From: SAR324 cluster bacterium
GTDB taxonomy: Bacteria > SAR324 > XYD2-FULL-50-16
Assembly (NCBI GenBank): GCA_028282885.1
Contig: JANQGX010000021.1
Coordinates: 1-46,770 of the forward strand
Direction: 5' to 3'
DNA length: 46,770 nucleotides
Every line of letters begins with the position of its first letter. The first letter of the stretch is position 1. A program made the position numbers and the translations under genes. Of the stretch, positions 25,271-34,480 are shown piece after piece. The notes under the pieces are model-generated. The model was given only the letters and a program-made list of their open reading frames with translations, did not search any database and had not been told where the DNA came from.

Positions 25271-26113
25271 ATGAAACGAGTTGGAGCCCATGTGAGTGCG
25301 GCAGGGGGTGTGGAAAACGCTCCCCTGAATGCCGGGAATATCGGAGCCAAGGCATTTGCCCTGTTTGTCAAGAACCAGAGACAGTGGCAGGCAAAACCGC
25401 TTAGTCCGCAAAACATCAGCAGGTTTAAAGAGAACTGCGAAGAGGTGGGAATTGCTCCGGATCAGATTCTCCCCCACGACAGCTACCTGATTAATCTCGG
25501 CCATCCGGAAGCGGAAGCCCTTGAGAAATCCAGAACAGCTTTCATCGATGAGTTGAAACGCTGTAGACAACTTGGGCTGAAAATGCTCAATTTTCATCCC
25601 GGAAGTCATTTGAAGAAAATCTCACCCGATCAGTGTCTGGCCATAATCTCGGAATCAATTAATCTTGCGTTGGATGCAGTCCCCGGGATCACGGCCGTAA
25701 TCGAAAACACGGCGGGTCAGGGTAGCAACCTCGGATTTGAGTTCGAACAGATCCGTCAGATCATTGAGGGAGTTGAGAATAAAGATCGAGTAGGGGTTTG
25801 TCTTGATACCTGCCATACCTTTGCAGCCGGATATGACCTTTCATCGGAAGCCGCATGTCAAAAAACCTTTGCTGAGTTTGACAGGATTATCGGATTCAAT
25901 TATCTGAAAGCCATGCATCTAAATGATTCCAAGAAGGATATGGGCAGCAGGGTGGATCGGCATCACAGTATTGGTATGGGAGTCCTGGGGCTGGAGGTCT
26001 TTAAATACATCATGAATGATGACCGCTTTGAGGAAATCCCCATGATTCTCGAAACCATTGATGACAGTATCTGGGCGGAAGAGATAAGAATGTTGTACGA
26101 GATGATTCGCTGA
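25271..26113 (+). CDS. nfo: Endonuclease IV (AP endonuclease, Nfo)
   Basis: The 280-residue TIM-barrel enzyme shows the three family signatures: NFHPGSH, ENTAGQG and [12 protein letters not shown], plus MHLNDSK and RHHSIGMG. Together these supply the His, Glu and Asp ligands of the tri-zinc centre. It cleaves the backbone 5' to abasic sites in base-excision repair. The N-terminus GAHVSAAGG matches the family, so the ATG at 25271 is right although no ribosome site is visible before it; translation may depend on coupling to the upstream gene. The length is normal. Confidence 0.97.
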   Translation: MKRVGAHVSAAGGVENAPLNAGNIGAKAFALFVKNQRQWQAKPLSPQNISRFKENCEEVGIAPDQILPHDSYLINLGHPEAEALEKSRTAFIDELKRCRQLGLKMLNFHPGSHLKKISPDQCLAIISESINLALDAVPGITAVIENTAGQGSNLGFEFEQIRQIIEGVENKDRVGVCLDTCHTFAAGYDLSSEAACQKTFAEFDRIIGFNYLKAMHLNDSKKDMGSRVDRHHSIGMGVLGLEVFKYIMNDDRFEEIPMILETIDDSIWAEEIRMLYEMIR

Positions 26114-26250
26114 AATTCTGGTCAACGCCAGTTCAGTATGTTCTAAACTGTTGTCAAGACCCTTTTTTGGGCTCGAAAATACCGGCTGAATGGAGTCAGC
26201 CGGACTTACAATAAGAGGTAATCCAAAACACCAAAGACAAGGACGTTTCC

Positions 26251-27096
26251 ATGATACACCCCCCCGAACGCCTCATCGACTTTCATGTGCATCTCTTTCC
26301 GGACAGGTTATTCGATGCCATCTGGGACTATTTTGCCAACCAGTACAAATGGGATGTGATTCACCGCCTCTACTACCGGGAATGTGTGAAACATCTCAAC
26401 GAGAGGGGGGTCAGCCCTATTGTTTACTCCAACTACGCCCATAAAACCGGTGTTGCCGGGGAGTTGAATCGCTGGAACAGGGAGATTATTGATGAAATAG
26501 AGGATTTGTATTGTTTTGCCGCCTTTCATCCCGGTGATGACAACGCGATGCAGATTGCACGGGATTGCCTCAAGCATCCCAAGGTTCTTGGTTTCAAATT
26601 ACAACTCCTGGTTCAGAACTTTTATCCCCATGACGAAAGGCTTTTTCCCCTGTATGAGATGGTCATGGAGCAGGATAAACGGATTCTGTTTCACGTAGGA
26701 ACCGGGCCGGTCGGAAACAAATATGTCGGCTATAAACAGTTTTTGAAACTTCTGAAACGATACCCCGATCTACCCGCTAACGTAGCCCATATGGGAGGTT
26801 TGGAGTACGGTGAGTTTATGGATCTTCTGCCTGCCTATCCGAATCTGGTTTTTGATACTTCTTTTACCTTTTATAAATCCATAGACATGGGTTTCGATCT
26901 GGATCCCGCGATTATGGAAAAGAACGGAGACCAACTGGTCTATGGTTCGGATTTTCCGAACCTGATTCTGCCCCGTGAGGAGGAAATAGAAACGCTGTTA
27001 TCCTTTGGCTTGTCCGATGATTTTTACGACAAACTGTTCTTCGTAAACGGGATGAAGCTGATTGAGAGACACAGCGGGAAGCAAAGCGGACAATGA
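26251..27096 (+). CDS. Amidohydrolase-2 family metal-dependent hydrolase
   Basis: The 281-residue TIM-barrel protein has the amidohydrolase-2 landmarks: DFHVHLF (metal ligands, residues 10-16), FKLQLL, LFHVGTG, VAHMGG, and YGSDFPN (distal Asp ligand). Members hydrolyse or decarboxylate carboxylic or aromatic substrates; this one cannot be assigned a substrate. The AAGGA site lies seven bases before the ATG. It ends convergently with the aldehyde ferredoxin oxidoreductase gene across a hairpin. Confidence 0.9.
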   Translation: MIHPPERLIDFHVHLFPDRLFDAIWDYFANQYKWDVIHRLYYRECVKHLNERGVSPIVYSNYAHKTGVAGELNRWNREIIDEIEDLYCFAAFHPGDDNAMQIARDCLKHPKVLGFKLQLLVQNFYPHDERLFPLYEMVMEQDKRILFHVGTGPVGNKYVGYKQFLKLLKRYPDLPANVAHMGGLEYGEFMDLLPAYPNLVFDTSFTFYKSIDMGFDLDPAIMEKNGDQLVYGSDFPNLILPREEEIETLLSFGLSDDFYDKLFFVNGMKLIERHSGKQSGQ

Positions 27097-27118
27097 TTGG
27101 GCAGGTCCACTGCTGAGA

Positions 27119-27152
27119 AACCAGGGGATCACATTCATAAAGCCCCCTGGTT
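27119..27152. terminator. Hairpin between convergent genes (candidate bidirectional terminator)
   Basis: AACCAGGGG (27119-27127) and CCCCTGGTT (27144-27152) form a perfect nine-base-pair stem with a 16-base loop, centred between the stops of the amidohydrolase and the aldehyde ferredoxin oxidoreductase. There is no T-run, so it is not a canonical intrinsic terminator. Confidence 0.45.
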
Positions 27153-27181
27153 ACTTAAGGTAAGGTTGTAACAATATCGAA

Positions 27182-29143
27182 TCAGGTAAACATGGAGTCA
27201 ATCTCCAGTTCCTTCATCTTCTGCGGAGTCGGACCGCCGGTTGTCATATCCCAATCCATCAGTTCAAAGAACTCCTTCTGCAGGCCATCAATATCAATCG
27301 TTGCGCCTTTCAAAGGTCCTTCCTGCAGCGGTACTTTTCCGACTGCCCGATCGTGAAGTTTGAAATCCGCCTGCACCAGCCCTTCACGAACATTGAAAGC
27401 CTTTCGCAAACTCAGGATTCGTTCGGCGGTCTTCAGGTATTCAGCCGAAGACATGTTCCAACCCGTGACTGCGTTCATGTAGTCTATCATGGGCAGGTAA
27501 ACCGTCATGGGACCAAATTCGCAAATACCGCAGCCATTCATGAGCTGCATGAGCAGGCTTGTGCCATGATAACGTCGCACATCCTTGGCAACCTTGCCCT
27601 TGGCCTTTTTAACCGCTTTTTTGACTTCCGGCAGCATTTTTTCCACAGCAAAAAGACTGGCATAGAGATAACAGGAGATGGTATGACGACCAGGCGTCGG
27701 TTCACACTGGTAAGCGATACCGAAACCGGGATCAAGCCGTGAGTCGTGCATTGGCAGTTCCTGCCCGCCGGCGTGTACGGCAAATTCCTCGGCACCGTTT
27801 CCAATCTTTTCTGCTGCTATTTTTACCCCGTCTGCCAGGACATCGCCGAATCCCTCCCGGTTGATGATCATTTCTGTCAGTTTGACCATCTCTTTTGATC
27901 TTCCCCAACCGAGTTTGAGACCGCCGGTTGTCTCTTCATTGATGATCCCCTTTTCGAAACATTCAGCGGCAAAAGCGAGGACAACCCCGGTCGATATGGT
28001 GTCGATTCCGGCCAGGTTGCACATTTCGTTGCACTCCATGATGGAATCGTAATCGTCGTTCAGTTGAAAGGGACCGAACGCGCCCCAGGTTTCATATTCC
28101 GGCCTGTGGGTGTCCGATCCGGCAAACTTGCCCCGCTTGATTTTCAGGATAGCCCCACATCCCAGCGGACATTGCTGGCAGGAATACCGCTTTTTGTGGT
28201 CCTCCAGAATCCTGTCTCCATTGATATTCATGAAGCGATCGTATCCGTAGTCGGTATATCCCACGCCATCCCAGTTCTTTATCGGCGTATCGCCGGTCAT
28301 CCCGGAGAAGACATTCAATCCGGAAGTTCCGTATTTTTTGAAAATCTCCTTCACAGTCGAAGCTGTCGATGGAACGGTAACCCCGGTCCGGGCGATGACC
28401 TTGCTGAAAAACCCCATTAGTTTGACCGTCACACGATCCGCACCCTTGGACTTTCTCAATCCCTCCAGTACCGATTTGGTGATTTTCTTCAACTCTTCCT
28501 TGTCGGCTACCGGAATCTTCAGTTTGCCGCGGAAAGCCACTGCTTTCAGATTTTTAGAACCCATAACCGCTCCAAGTCCGGATCTGGCACATATCCGACC
28601 ATCATCCGTAGTAACACCTGACAACAGGGAGAGCTTTTCTCCGGAAACTCCGATGGAGGCAACTTGCACCCGCTTGTCGCCAAGTTCCTCCTTGATGGTA
28701 TTGGCGGTCTCTATATTGTCCTTTCCCCAGAGGTCCGAAGCATCATTGAACTCGATCTTGTCTTCCGTTATGTTCACCCAAACCGGTTTCTTGGCAGCCC
28801 CGGTAAAAAAGACCGCATCATACCCGGTTCTCTTGATCTCCCTGGAAATAAAGCCCCCGGCATTGGCATCTCCCCAACCGCCGGTCAGGGGCGATTTCCC
28901 CACCATGACCACTCTCCCGGAAAAGGAGGTGTTGGTACCCGTAAGCAATCCCGAGCAGAAGCCCAGGTACGCTTCCGGTGACAGTGGATCTATACCGGGC
29001 TTTTGGCGTTCTGTCAGAACAGAAGCACCCAAACCATATCCGGATAGATATTTCTTATAAAAGTCCTCACCGAGCTCCACAACCTCCGTTTTTTTCTTCG
29101 ACAGGTCAATTACAACGTACTTCCCCATGAATCCGCCAGCCAT
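27182..29143 (-). CDS. Aldehyde ferredoxin oxidoreductase (tungsten-type)
   Basis: The 653-residue protein starts with the family pattern GGFMGKYVVIDLS. It has the N-terminal pterin-binding domain (GGWGDANAGGFISREIKRTGYDAVFFTG), the central RPEYETWGAFGP block, and Cys residues for the [4Fe-4S] cluster (CQQCPLGC about residue 320, distal Cys in NGCGICEFG about 552). Enzymes of this family oxidise aldehydes to acids with ferredoxin or reduce acids, using a tungsten or molybdenum bis-pterin. Substrate range is not readable here. GGAGAG supports the ATG. An operator-like palindrome lies upstream, and a beta-oxidation-type dehydrogenase gene lies upstream on the same strand behind its own terminator. 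Confidence 0.95.
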   Translation of the reverse strand: MAGGFMGKYVVIDLSKKKTEVVELGEDFYKKYLSGYGLGASVLTERQKPGIDPLSPEAYLGFCSGLLTGTNTSFSGRVVMVGKSPLTGGWGDANAGGFISREIKRTGYDAVFFTGAAKKPVWVNITEDKIEFNDASDLWGKDNIETANTIKEELGDKRVQVASIGVSGEKLSLLSGVTTDDGRICARSGLGAVMGSKNLKAVAFRGKLKIPVADKEELKKITKSVLEGLRKSKGADRVTVKLMGFFSKVIARTGVTVPSTASTVKEIFKKYGTSGLNVFSGMTGDTPIKNWDGVGYTDYGYDRFMNINGDRILEDHKKRYSCQQCPLGCGAILKIKRGKFAGSDTHRPEYETWGAFGPFQLNDDYDSIMECNEMCNLAGIDTISTGVVLAFAAECFEKGIINEETTGGLKLGWGRSKEMVKLTEMIINREGFGDVLADGVKIAAEKIGNGAEEFAVHAGGQELPMHDSRLDPGFGIAYQCEPTPGRHTISCYLYASLFAVEKMLPEVKKAVKKAKGKVAKDVRRYHGTSLLMQLMNGCGICEFGPMTVYLPMIDYMNAVTGWNMSSAEYLKTAERILSLRKAFNVREGLVQADFKLHDRAVGKVPLQEGPLKGATIDIDGLQKEFFELMDWDMTTGGPTPQKMKELEIDSMFT

Positions 29144-29356
29144 TGATCTCTCCTCTGCTTGTTTATTCCTTTATTCCGGATCACATTCCCTGATCCAATT
29201 AGAGCATACTCTAACTGCCTGCCCGTCAAGACTAATAAAAACCGGGATCGGTGTCAATCTCTTAATTTTTGTACTTATTTGCCTCTTTTGCACAATCGTC
29301 CGGGGTTATGGACTTGAAATAAATAAGACCTGGAACGTTTTACTTTTGGTAATGAG
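29144..29356 (-). promoter_or_regulatory. Upstream region of the aldehyde ferredoxin oxidoreductase gene
   Basis: On the - strand a TTGACG hexamer (29224-29229) is followed after 15 bases by TATGCT. The latter lies inside a perfect palindrome TTAGAG-N4-CTCTAA (29199-29214). A second TTGACA at 29252-29257 has TAGTCT 17 bases on. A promoter overlapped by a repressor operator is plausible but not proven. Confidence 0.4.
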
Positions 29357-29397
29357 TAAAAAAAAACGAAGTTCCGATCAGATCGGAACTTCGTTTT
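29357..29397 (-). terminator. Intrinsic terminator after the acyl-CoA dehydrogenase gene
   Basis: The arms 29363-29378 and 29382-29397 are perfectly complementary (16 base pairs, three-base loop). On the - strand the hairpin is followed by nine T residues (29358-29366). It stands about 50 bases past the stop of the acyl-CoA dehydrogenase and separates it from the next gene. The four T on the + side are too few for strong + strand termination. Confidence 0.92.
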
Positions 29398-29450
29398 ACC
29401 AACAGGGTTGCTTTTAAAAACCGGAACGCAAATCATTCCGATATTTTCAA

Positions 29451-31262
29451 TTACAGCCCACCAAATCCATCATCGGAGATGTCGATTGCCGCGGGACAGA
29501 AATCAACGATGGTGTCCATTCGCCCCATGCTGGTGGGAACGATGGTTCGAACAAAGAATTCGGCTGCTTTGATCTGTCCATCGTAAAAGGAAACATCTTT
29601 CTTTTTGGGATTTCCTTCCAGCTTTTGAGCGGCGACGAGAGCTCTCCACAGGTTCATCCAGGCCATGATGGTATCACCCATGACATCCAGATAAGGCAGC
29701 GAGTGTGCAAAAGCGGTCTTGTATTTCGGGCTCATAGCATTCTTGCCCAGATGTGCCGCAATCTCACCCAGCTTGTTTGCCATTTTCTCAACGCGCTCAG
29801 CCAGATCTTTCAGGGATTCAACCTCCTTAGCCTGGTTAACGGTTTTCAGGATTTCGCCGAGGAAGGCCATGAAGACCATACCGCCTTCCATTCCCATCTT
29901 CCTTCCCAAAAGATCCATCGCCTGGATTCCGCAAGTTCCTTCAAAGATAGAGGTTATTTTGCAGTCCCGCACATATTGTTCAACGAGGTAATCATTTGTA
30001 TAACCTGCCCCGGCGTAGACTTGCATGGACTGAACACAGATATCATAGCCCTTGTTGGCCAGGTAACTTTTGATCACCGGTGTCAACAGCTCAAACATAT
30101 CGTTGGCCAGCTTTTTCTCTTCATCGGTTTCACCATGATGGCTGATCTCCTTCTGGTAATCCATATACTGGTAAAAACTGCGCAGGCCGCCCAGGTATGA
30201 CTTCATCCAGAGCAGATTACGCCTGACGTCCGGATGGTTGATAATGGGCACCGCAGGCGCATCGTGGGGCTGCCCCAGTTCACGCATTTGAACCCTCTCC
30301 CTGGCATAATTCACCGCCATCAGGTAACTGGCGGATGCGTAGGAAAGCGCTTGCAAACCTGTGTGCATCCTTGCACCATTCATCATGTTAAACATGATTT
30401 TCATTCCCTGATTTTCTTCACCCAGCAAGTATCCGATGCAGGTCCCTTTGGCACCCATTGCCATGCTGCAGGTGGCACTCGCCTTGATACCGTGCTTGTG
30501 CTCAATACCCGTGCACCAAATGTCGTTCCTGTCTCCCAGACTTCCATCGTCATTTACAAAATACTTGGGCACGATAAATATTGAAATTCCCTTTGTTCCC
30601 GCAGGAGCACCTTCAACGCGTGCCAGAACCGGGTGAATGATATTCTCGCAGAGATCATGTTCACCGTTGGTGATAAAAATCTTGTTTCCTGATAAAGTGT
30701 AAGTTCCATCCGGATTTTTATTTGCGGTAGTCTCCAGAGCACCTACATCCGAACCTGCACTGGATTCGGTCAACAGCATGGTGCCACCCCAGTCGGCAGA
30801 AATCAGCTTGGGGACGTAGGTTTTCTTCTGCTCTTCGGTTCCGTACCTCTGAATCATAGCCGCTGTCCCGTTACCCATCGCCAGGTAAGCATTCAACGGC
30901 CAGTTGGCAGACATTAAATACTCGGCCACGGCTGAAGCGATAAAATCAGGTGCTCCTTGTCCCCCCATCTCTTCCGGGATAGCCAGGTTTCCCCATTCAC
31001 CTTCCTTTAAAACTTCAAACACCGGTTTCATGCATTCCGGAACCTTGACTTCACCATCCTTGAACTCAAGCCCCACCTTCTCACTTTCAGCCATGGTTGG
31101 AAGAACTTCGTTTATTGCAATCTTCCGCCCTTCCTTGAGAATCATGTCACAAGTCTTTTTGTTGAATGCAGGATAAATATCGCCATTGAGAAATCTCTCG
31201 TTGTCAAACTGTTCCCAGATAACGAATTCCATGTCGCGTTGATCTACGAGCTGTTGTGCCAT
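29451..31262 (-). CDS. Acyl-CoA dehydrogenase, DmdC-like long form
   Basis: At 603 residues this is the long acyl-CoA dehydrogenase type with N- and C-terminal extensions, as in the DmdC (methylmercaptopropionyl-CoA dehydrogenase) and AcdA-like group. FAD and substrate motifs: LTESSAGSDVGAL, the KIFITNGEHD block, ARMHTGLQAL, and SIFEGTCGIQAMDLLGRK with the catalytic Glu at about E441. The C-terminal extension (about 465-603) is typical of this group. It oxidises acyl-CoA to enoyl-CoA; the actual acyl chain is unknown, and DMSP metabolism is not implied without dmdB or dmdD. AGGAG lies five bases before the ATG. A sigma-70 promoter lies upstream and a strong terminator downstream, so it looks monocistronic. 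Confidence 0.95.
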   Translation of the reverse strand: MAQQLVDQRDMEFVIWEQFDNERFLNGDIYPAFNKKTCDMILKEGRKIAINEVLPTMAESEKVGLEFKDGEVKVPECMKPVFEVLKEGEWGNLAIPEEMGGQGAPDFIASAVAEYLMSANWPLNAYLAMGNGTAAMIQRYGTEEQKKTYVPKLISADWGGTMLLTESSAGSDVGALETTANKNPDGTYTLSGNKIFITNGEHDLCENIIHPVLARVEGAPAGTKGISIFIVPKYFVNDDGSLGDRNDIWCTGIEHKHGIKASATCSMAMGAKGTCIGYLLGEENQGMKIMFNMMNGARMHTGLQALSYASASYLMAVNYARERVQMRELGQPHDAPAVPIINHPDVRRNLLWMKSYLGGLRSFYQYMDYQKEISHHGETDEEKKLANDMFELLTPVIKSYLANKGYDICVQSMQVYAGAGYTNDYLVEQYVRDCKITSIFEGTCGIQAMDLLGRKMGMEGGMVFMAFLGEILKTVNQAKEVESLKDLAERVEKMANKLGEIAAHLGKNAMSPKYKTAFAHSLPYLDVMGDTIMAWMNLWRALVAAQKLEGNPKKKDVSFYDGQIKAAEFFVRTIVPTSMGRMDTIVDFCPAAIDISDDGFGGL

Positions 31263-31435
31263 TTGTTCTCCTCTCTCTCGTTGTTTCTGTCTCCCTTATC
31301 ACTCGAACCTTCCATGAACGGATACGAAGTTGAGCGATTACCAGTAGATTGCGTTACAAGGTTGTCTCATCGGCCGGTTTTACCTGCTCGGTTGCGACCC
31401 AACCCTTTCTTTCCTATTGACCGAATCCTCCCTAA

Positions 31436-31455
31436 AACTTTGGTTTACCAAAGTT
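31436..31455 (-). repeat. Perfect inverted repeat in the leader of the acyl-CoA dehydrogenase gene
   Basis: AACTTTGG (31436-31443), TTTA, CCAAAGTT (31448-31455) is a perfect 8-4-8 inverted repeat. It lies about 20-40 bases downstream of the predicted start of transcription (near 31474). Size and placement suit a repressor operator; a leader hairpin is the alternative. Confidence 0.6.
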
Positions 31456-31480
31456 CGGTTTTTTGCCTCACACTAACGAA

Positions 31481-31509
31481 ATTATGCAACGAGGGTGATT
31501 GAGTGTCAA
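31481..31509 (-). promoter_or_regulatory. Sigma-70 promoter of the acyl-CoA dehydrogenase gene
   Basis: On the - strand a perfect -35 TTGACA (31509-31504) is followed by 17 bases and CATAAT (31486-31481), five of six matches to the -10 consensus. Transcription would start near 31474, about 210 bases before the ATG. Immediately upstream is AACGAACGAACGTTC with a GAACGTTC palindrome (31522-31529), a possible activator or TetR-type site. Confidence 0.75.
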
Positions 31510-31729
31510 TTAAAAACGAACGAACGTTCTTTTTGTGTTTGATTGGTATCAGCTTTCCGGAGGTGTCCTGCCAATCAGGAGTATCCGGCTGGACGGTCCG
31601 AAGAATTAAAGGACGGGCCGGAACTGAATTGTCTTATGAATGTCGAAGTCAGTGATGGTGGCAGCCCGGAGCCAGAGGGGTATGTTCAAAGACCTGATTT
31701 GAGTCGGGATCTCGCCCTTCAGGTCTTCA

Positions 31730-33271
31730 CTATCGTTTTTTTGATCGAGGAATCTGAATCTTCAGCTTTTTGATCTTGCTTCTCAGGGTGTTAGGATGCA
31801 GATTCAACAGTTTCGCCGCACCTTCCGGGCCTTCGATACGACCGGCCGTTTTCCCCAGGGCTTTCACAATATATCTTGAGATCATTTCATCGAGGGGGAT
31901 AATCTCCTCCCGGTCAATCTCGTTGATACCGGTTTTTTCAGCAGGGAGTTCGGCGGACTTCAGGTGATTAAAAGATAATGGCGATTGGCGATTGAGGATA
32001 AGGCTTCTTTCTATGACACTGGACAGCTCCCTTACATTCCCGGGCCAATCATAATCCGTAAGCTGAACCATCGCATTATCCGCGAGCTGTGGTGGCGGAT
32101 AGAGGTTTAACTCTTTTGCTTTTTTTTCCACAAGATATTGAACCAAAGCGGGAATATCTTCTTTCCTTTCTCTCAGCAAGGGAATTCGGATGGGAAACAC
32201 ATTTAACCTGAAGTACAGATCTCTGCGGAATCTACCCGAATGAATCATTTTTTCCAGATCTCTGTTGGTTGCGGCGATGATACGGACATCGACATTAATG
32301 GTTTTGGATCCTCCGACCCGTTCGATTTCGTTGAATTGAATTGCCCTTAGCAGTTTGACCTGGGCATCCAGAGACAGCTCTCCCACTTCATCCAGAAACA
32401 GGGTCCCTCCGTTTGCACGCTCGAACTTTCCTATTTTCTGGGTGACTGCTCCTGTAAACGAACCCTTTTCATGACCAAAAAGGTCGGAGTCTATAATATT
32501 TTCGGGAATGGCACCGCAGTTCACTTTGATGAGCGGGCCACTGTTTCTTTTCGAAAACAGGTGGATAGCATTAGCAATGATCTCCTTGCCCACCCCGGTA
32601 TCTCCGAGCAATAAGACCGGGGTTTCCACCGAAGAGACCTGTTTTGCCAAAGACATAACCTTTTTCAGGCCGGATTCCGCACCGACGATTCTATCCCCTG
32701 AGATTTCCAAGAGCTCCTGATGGAGAATCCTGTTCTCCGTTCTGTATCTTTTTGATGCTTTTTTCAATTCCCGGTGTTTCAGGGCGTTGGACATGGCGAT
32801 GGAAAACGGTTTTTTCACCAGCGAGAAAAGCTCGGCATGCTCCTGCGTATAGATGTTCTGACCAAAGGCATGAAAGGCCAGTCCGCCCAGGTAATCTTCT
32901 CCCAGGTCCAGCCACAACACGAGATTACATGCCTCTTCCATGTTGAAATGTTTTGCATAATCAATGCTTATCGGATTTAAATTCGGGGCATTAAAGATCA
33001 TGGCTCCTTCGATCCCCATATTCCTTTTCTCTTCTTCCTGCGCTTCTTTGGAGAGCGGAACGGTGATATCTCCAATTTCAACTCCCCGTGACGTTACTCT
33101 TGCGATACTGACAAAGGAGCCATCGGTCTCGGTTAAGTCAAAGGTCATTCCATCAATCGGGATATGTTGTTTTAAAATATTGAAACTGTTCAGCAAGGCA
33201 TCTTCAATTTCAAGGGTGCTGCAAATGGCTATGGTCAGCTTCTGATAGAAAAGATTTTTATCCGTTTCCAT
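31730..33271 (-). CDS. Sigma-54-dependent transcriptional activator (GAF-AAA+-Fis)
   Basis: The 513-residue enhancer-binding protein has an N-terminal GAF-like sensor (about 1-165), a short coiled coil, a central AAA+ domain (about 195-430; Walker [15 protein letters not shown] loop, a variant of GAFTGA, Walker [26 protein letters not shown]) and a C-terminal Fis-type helix-turn-helix ([20 protein letters not shown]). It should bind upstream sites and remodel sigma-54 RNA polymerase, with the GAF domain sensing a ligand, in the manner of NorR or FhlA. Receiver phosphorylation is not involved. The ATG at 33271 is preferred over a TTG seven codons earlier, though the ribosome site is modest. 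Targets are unknown; a good sigma-54 promoter exists at 20372. Confidence 0.95.
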   Translation of the reverse strand: METDKNLFYQKLTIAICSTLEIEDALLNSFNILKQHIPIDGMTFDLTETDGSFVSIARVTSRGVEIGDITVPLSKEAQEEEKRNMGIEGAMIFNAPNLNPISIDYAKHFNMEEACNLVLWLDLGEDYLGGLAFHAFGQNIYTQEHAELFSLVKKPFSIAMSNALKHRELKKASKRYRTENRILHQELLEISGDRIVGAESGLKKVMSLAKQVSSVETPVLLLGDTGVGKEIIANAIHLFSKRNSGPLIKVNCGAIPENIIDSDLFGHEKGSFTGAVTQKIGKFERANGGTLFLDEVGELSLDAQVKLLRAIQFNEIERVGGSKTINVDVRIIAATNRDLEKMIHSGRFRRDLYFRLNVFPIRIPLLRERKEDIPALVQYLVEKKAKELNLYPPPQLADNAMVQLTDYDWPGNVRELSSVIERSLILNRQSPLSFNHLKSAELPAEKTGINEIDREEIIPLDEMISRYIVKALGKTAGRIEGPEGAAKLLNLHPNTLRSKIKKLKIQIPRSKKR

Positions 33272-33706
33272 GGCTCTTCGTAGAATCTTCAAATGTCAAA
33301 AAACTGTCGCAGAATGGGTGTTTTTGGCCTCTCTGCGGAATTGATTTCTCGCTTGCCAGGGAGGTATGATAGAATGCGTTTTAATGTCACCCGGAAAAAA
33401 CATGGAAACCAGAAAGGATCTATTCCTACTGGTTCCCCTATCTGCAACTCTTCATGATTCACATTCAAGTAATCAGAATGTTAACTGGTAACTTGAGTTT
33501 ATGATATTGAGATCAAGACTACTTTATTTAGTGGTAATGAAATTAACACGAAATATCATGATCATATTCTACTAAATATCGTGGTTATTTGACAAGCTTT
33601 TAGGAAAAGCTAATTAATACAGGATTTTACAATATCGGTATTCTTTTTGAAGAGGTAATCACAACAGCGTCACCATTCACATACAACTATAAACCGGGGA
33701 AGTTAC
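33272..33706. other. AT-rich divergent intergenic region
   Basis: About 430 bases between the sigma-54 activator and the DUF169 gene. A consensus TTGACA (33589-33594) faces the DUF169 gene but has only weak -10 candidates. TATTTAGT (33525-33532) and ACTAAATA (33571-33578) form a spaced inverted repeat, each arm flanked by GTGGT-like sequence. No gene or RNA was recognised. Confidence 0.4.
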
Positions 33707-34429
33707 ATGAGATCAGAGATTGTGAAAGAGAGTCTTCAAAAGCTGTCGGAAAGCTTATCCTTCAATTATCCCGCGACCGGCTGGTATTTTTCTGCGGAAA
33801 ATATCGAGAATTCCTTTGTTTTCAAAAAGGATCGATGGGTTTGTCTGTTTATTTATTGGGCAAGAGTCATGAAGAGTGGAAAGAGAATTCAGTTTTCAAA
33901 AGAGTGTGGGAAAGCCTGTACCGGCATAGCGGAATTTGGCGGATTTACCGAACTGATCGATGATGAAGGCGAATTTATTGCCGAAACCGAACGGTTTAAA
34001 AAAAACAGGAAACTTGCCCAGGCCTATCACCGACAAGCTCTGTCAGAGGTACATCCGCCGCCTGAGCCCTACCTGTATTTTGAGAAAATTGAAAAGATTG
34101 ACGGACACAGGGAAATCGAAGTTATCAATCTATATCCTAATCCCACAGGCCTGACTAAGTTAAGCGGCATATCAAATTACGACAGGGAAGCGGACAGTGT
34201 GATATTACCCTTTGCCTCCGGATGTCAGTCAGCCTTTTCTATTCCTTACCACCAAAAATTCCAGGAAACACCAAAAAGCGTGGTCGGACTGATGGATTCC
34301 CTGGTCAGGAACTTTGTCCCAGATGACATGATAATGTTTTCAATACCCTCGAATCGATTTGTTGAAATGGCCAATAATATTGAGGGAAGCTTTCTTGATA
34401 AGAATTTTGAGAACCCGACAAGTTTTTGA
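33707..34429 (+). CDS. DUF169 family protein
   Basis: The 240-residue soluble protein matches the DUF169 family: an N-terminal helix, KSGKRIQFSKECGKACTGIAEFGG (Cys-rich block about 62-85), and PFASGCQSAFSIPYH in the C-terminal half, with the conserved Cys and Gly. DUF169 proteins are common in anaerobes and of unknown function; the paired Cys suggest metal or cluster binding, but this is a guess. GGGGAAG stands four bases before the ATG. It is divergent from the sigma-54 activator and convergent with uvrA. Confidence 0.85.
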   Translation: MRSEIVKESLQKLSESLSFNYPATGWYFSAENIENSFVFKKDRWVCLFIYWARVMKSGKRIQFSKECGKACTGIAEFGGFTELIDDEGEFIAETERFKKNRKLAQAYHRQALSEVHPPPEPYLYFEKIEKIDGHREIEVINLYPNPTGLTKLSGISNYDREADSVILPFASGCQSAFSIPYHQKFQETPKSVVGLMDSLVRNFVPDDMIMFSIPSNRFVEMANNIEGSFLDKNFENPTSF

Positions 34430-34432
34430 AAT

Positions 34433-34475
34433 AGTCAAGCACCCGGAATCCCGGATCGATTCAGGGTGCTTGATT
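34433..34475. terminator. Hairpin between DUF169 gene and uvrA (candidate bidirectional terminator)
   Basis: TCAAGCACCC (34435-34444) and GGGTGCTTGA (34464-34473) are perfectly complementary and extend two more pairs outward with one G-T. The 19-base loop holds a further five-base stem (GAATC/GATTC). It sits between two converging stops. There is no T-run on either side, so its efficiency is uncertain. Confidence 0.55.
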
Positions 34476-34480
34476 GAGGA

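Larger units (their letters stand above)
31263..31729. other. Regulatory intergenic region upstream of the acyl-CoA dehydrogenase
   Basis: No gene in about 470 bases. It contains a sigma-70 promoter and two operator-like repeats (separate entries) for the - strand dehydrogenase gene, and the 3' flank of the sigma-54 activator gene near 31700. Confidence 0.5.

Noticed and set aside
28338..29060. A 240-codon open frame antisense to the aldehyde ferredoxin oxidoreductase gene
   Set aside because: It lies wholly within a well-supported gene, has Ser/Pro/Leu-rich composition typical of an antisense shadow, and shows no domain.
30471..30490. TGGCAC-N5-TTGAT resembling a sigma-54 promoter
   Set aside because: The -12 GC is missing and the site lies inside, and antisense to, the acyl-CoA dehydrogenase gene.
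29451..31262. Assignment of the acyl-CoA dehydrogenase as DmdC of DMSP catabolism
   Set aside because: Length and layout fit, but no dmdA, dmdB or dmdD is present and the long-form family has other substrates.
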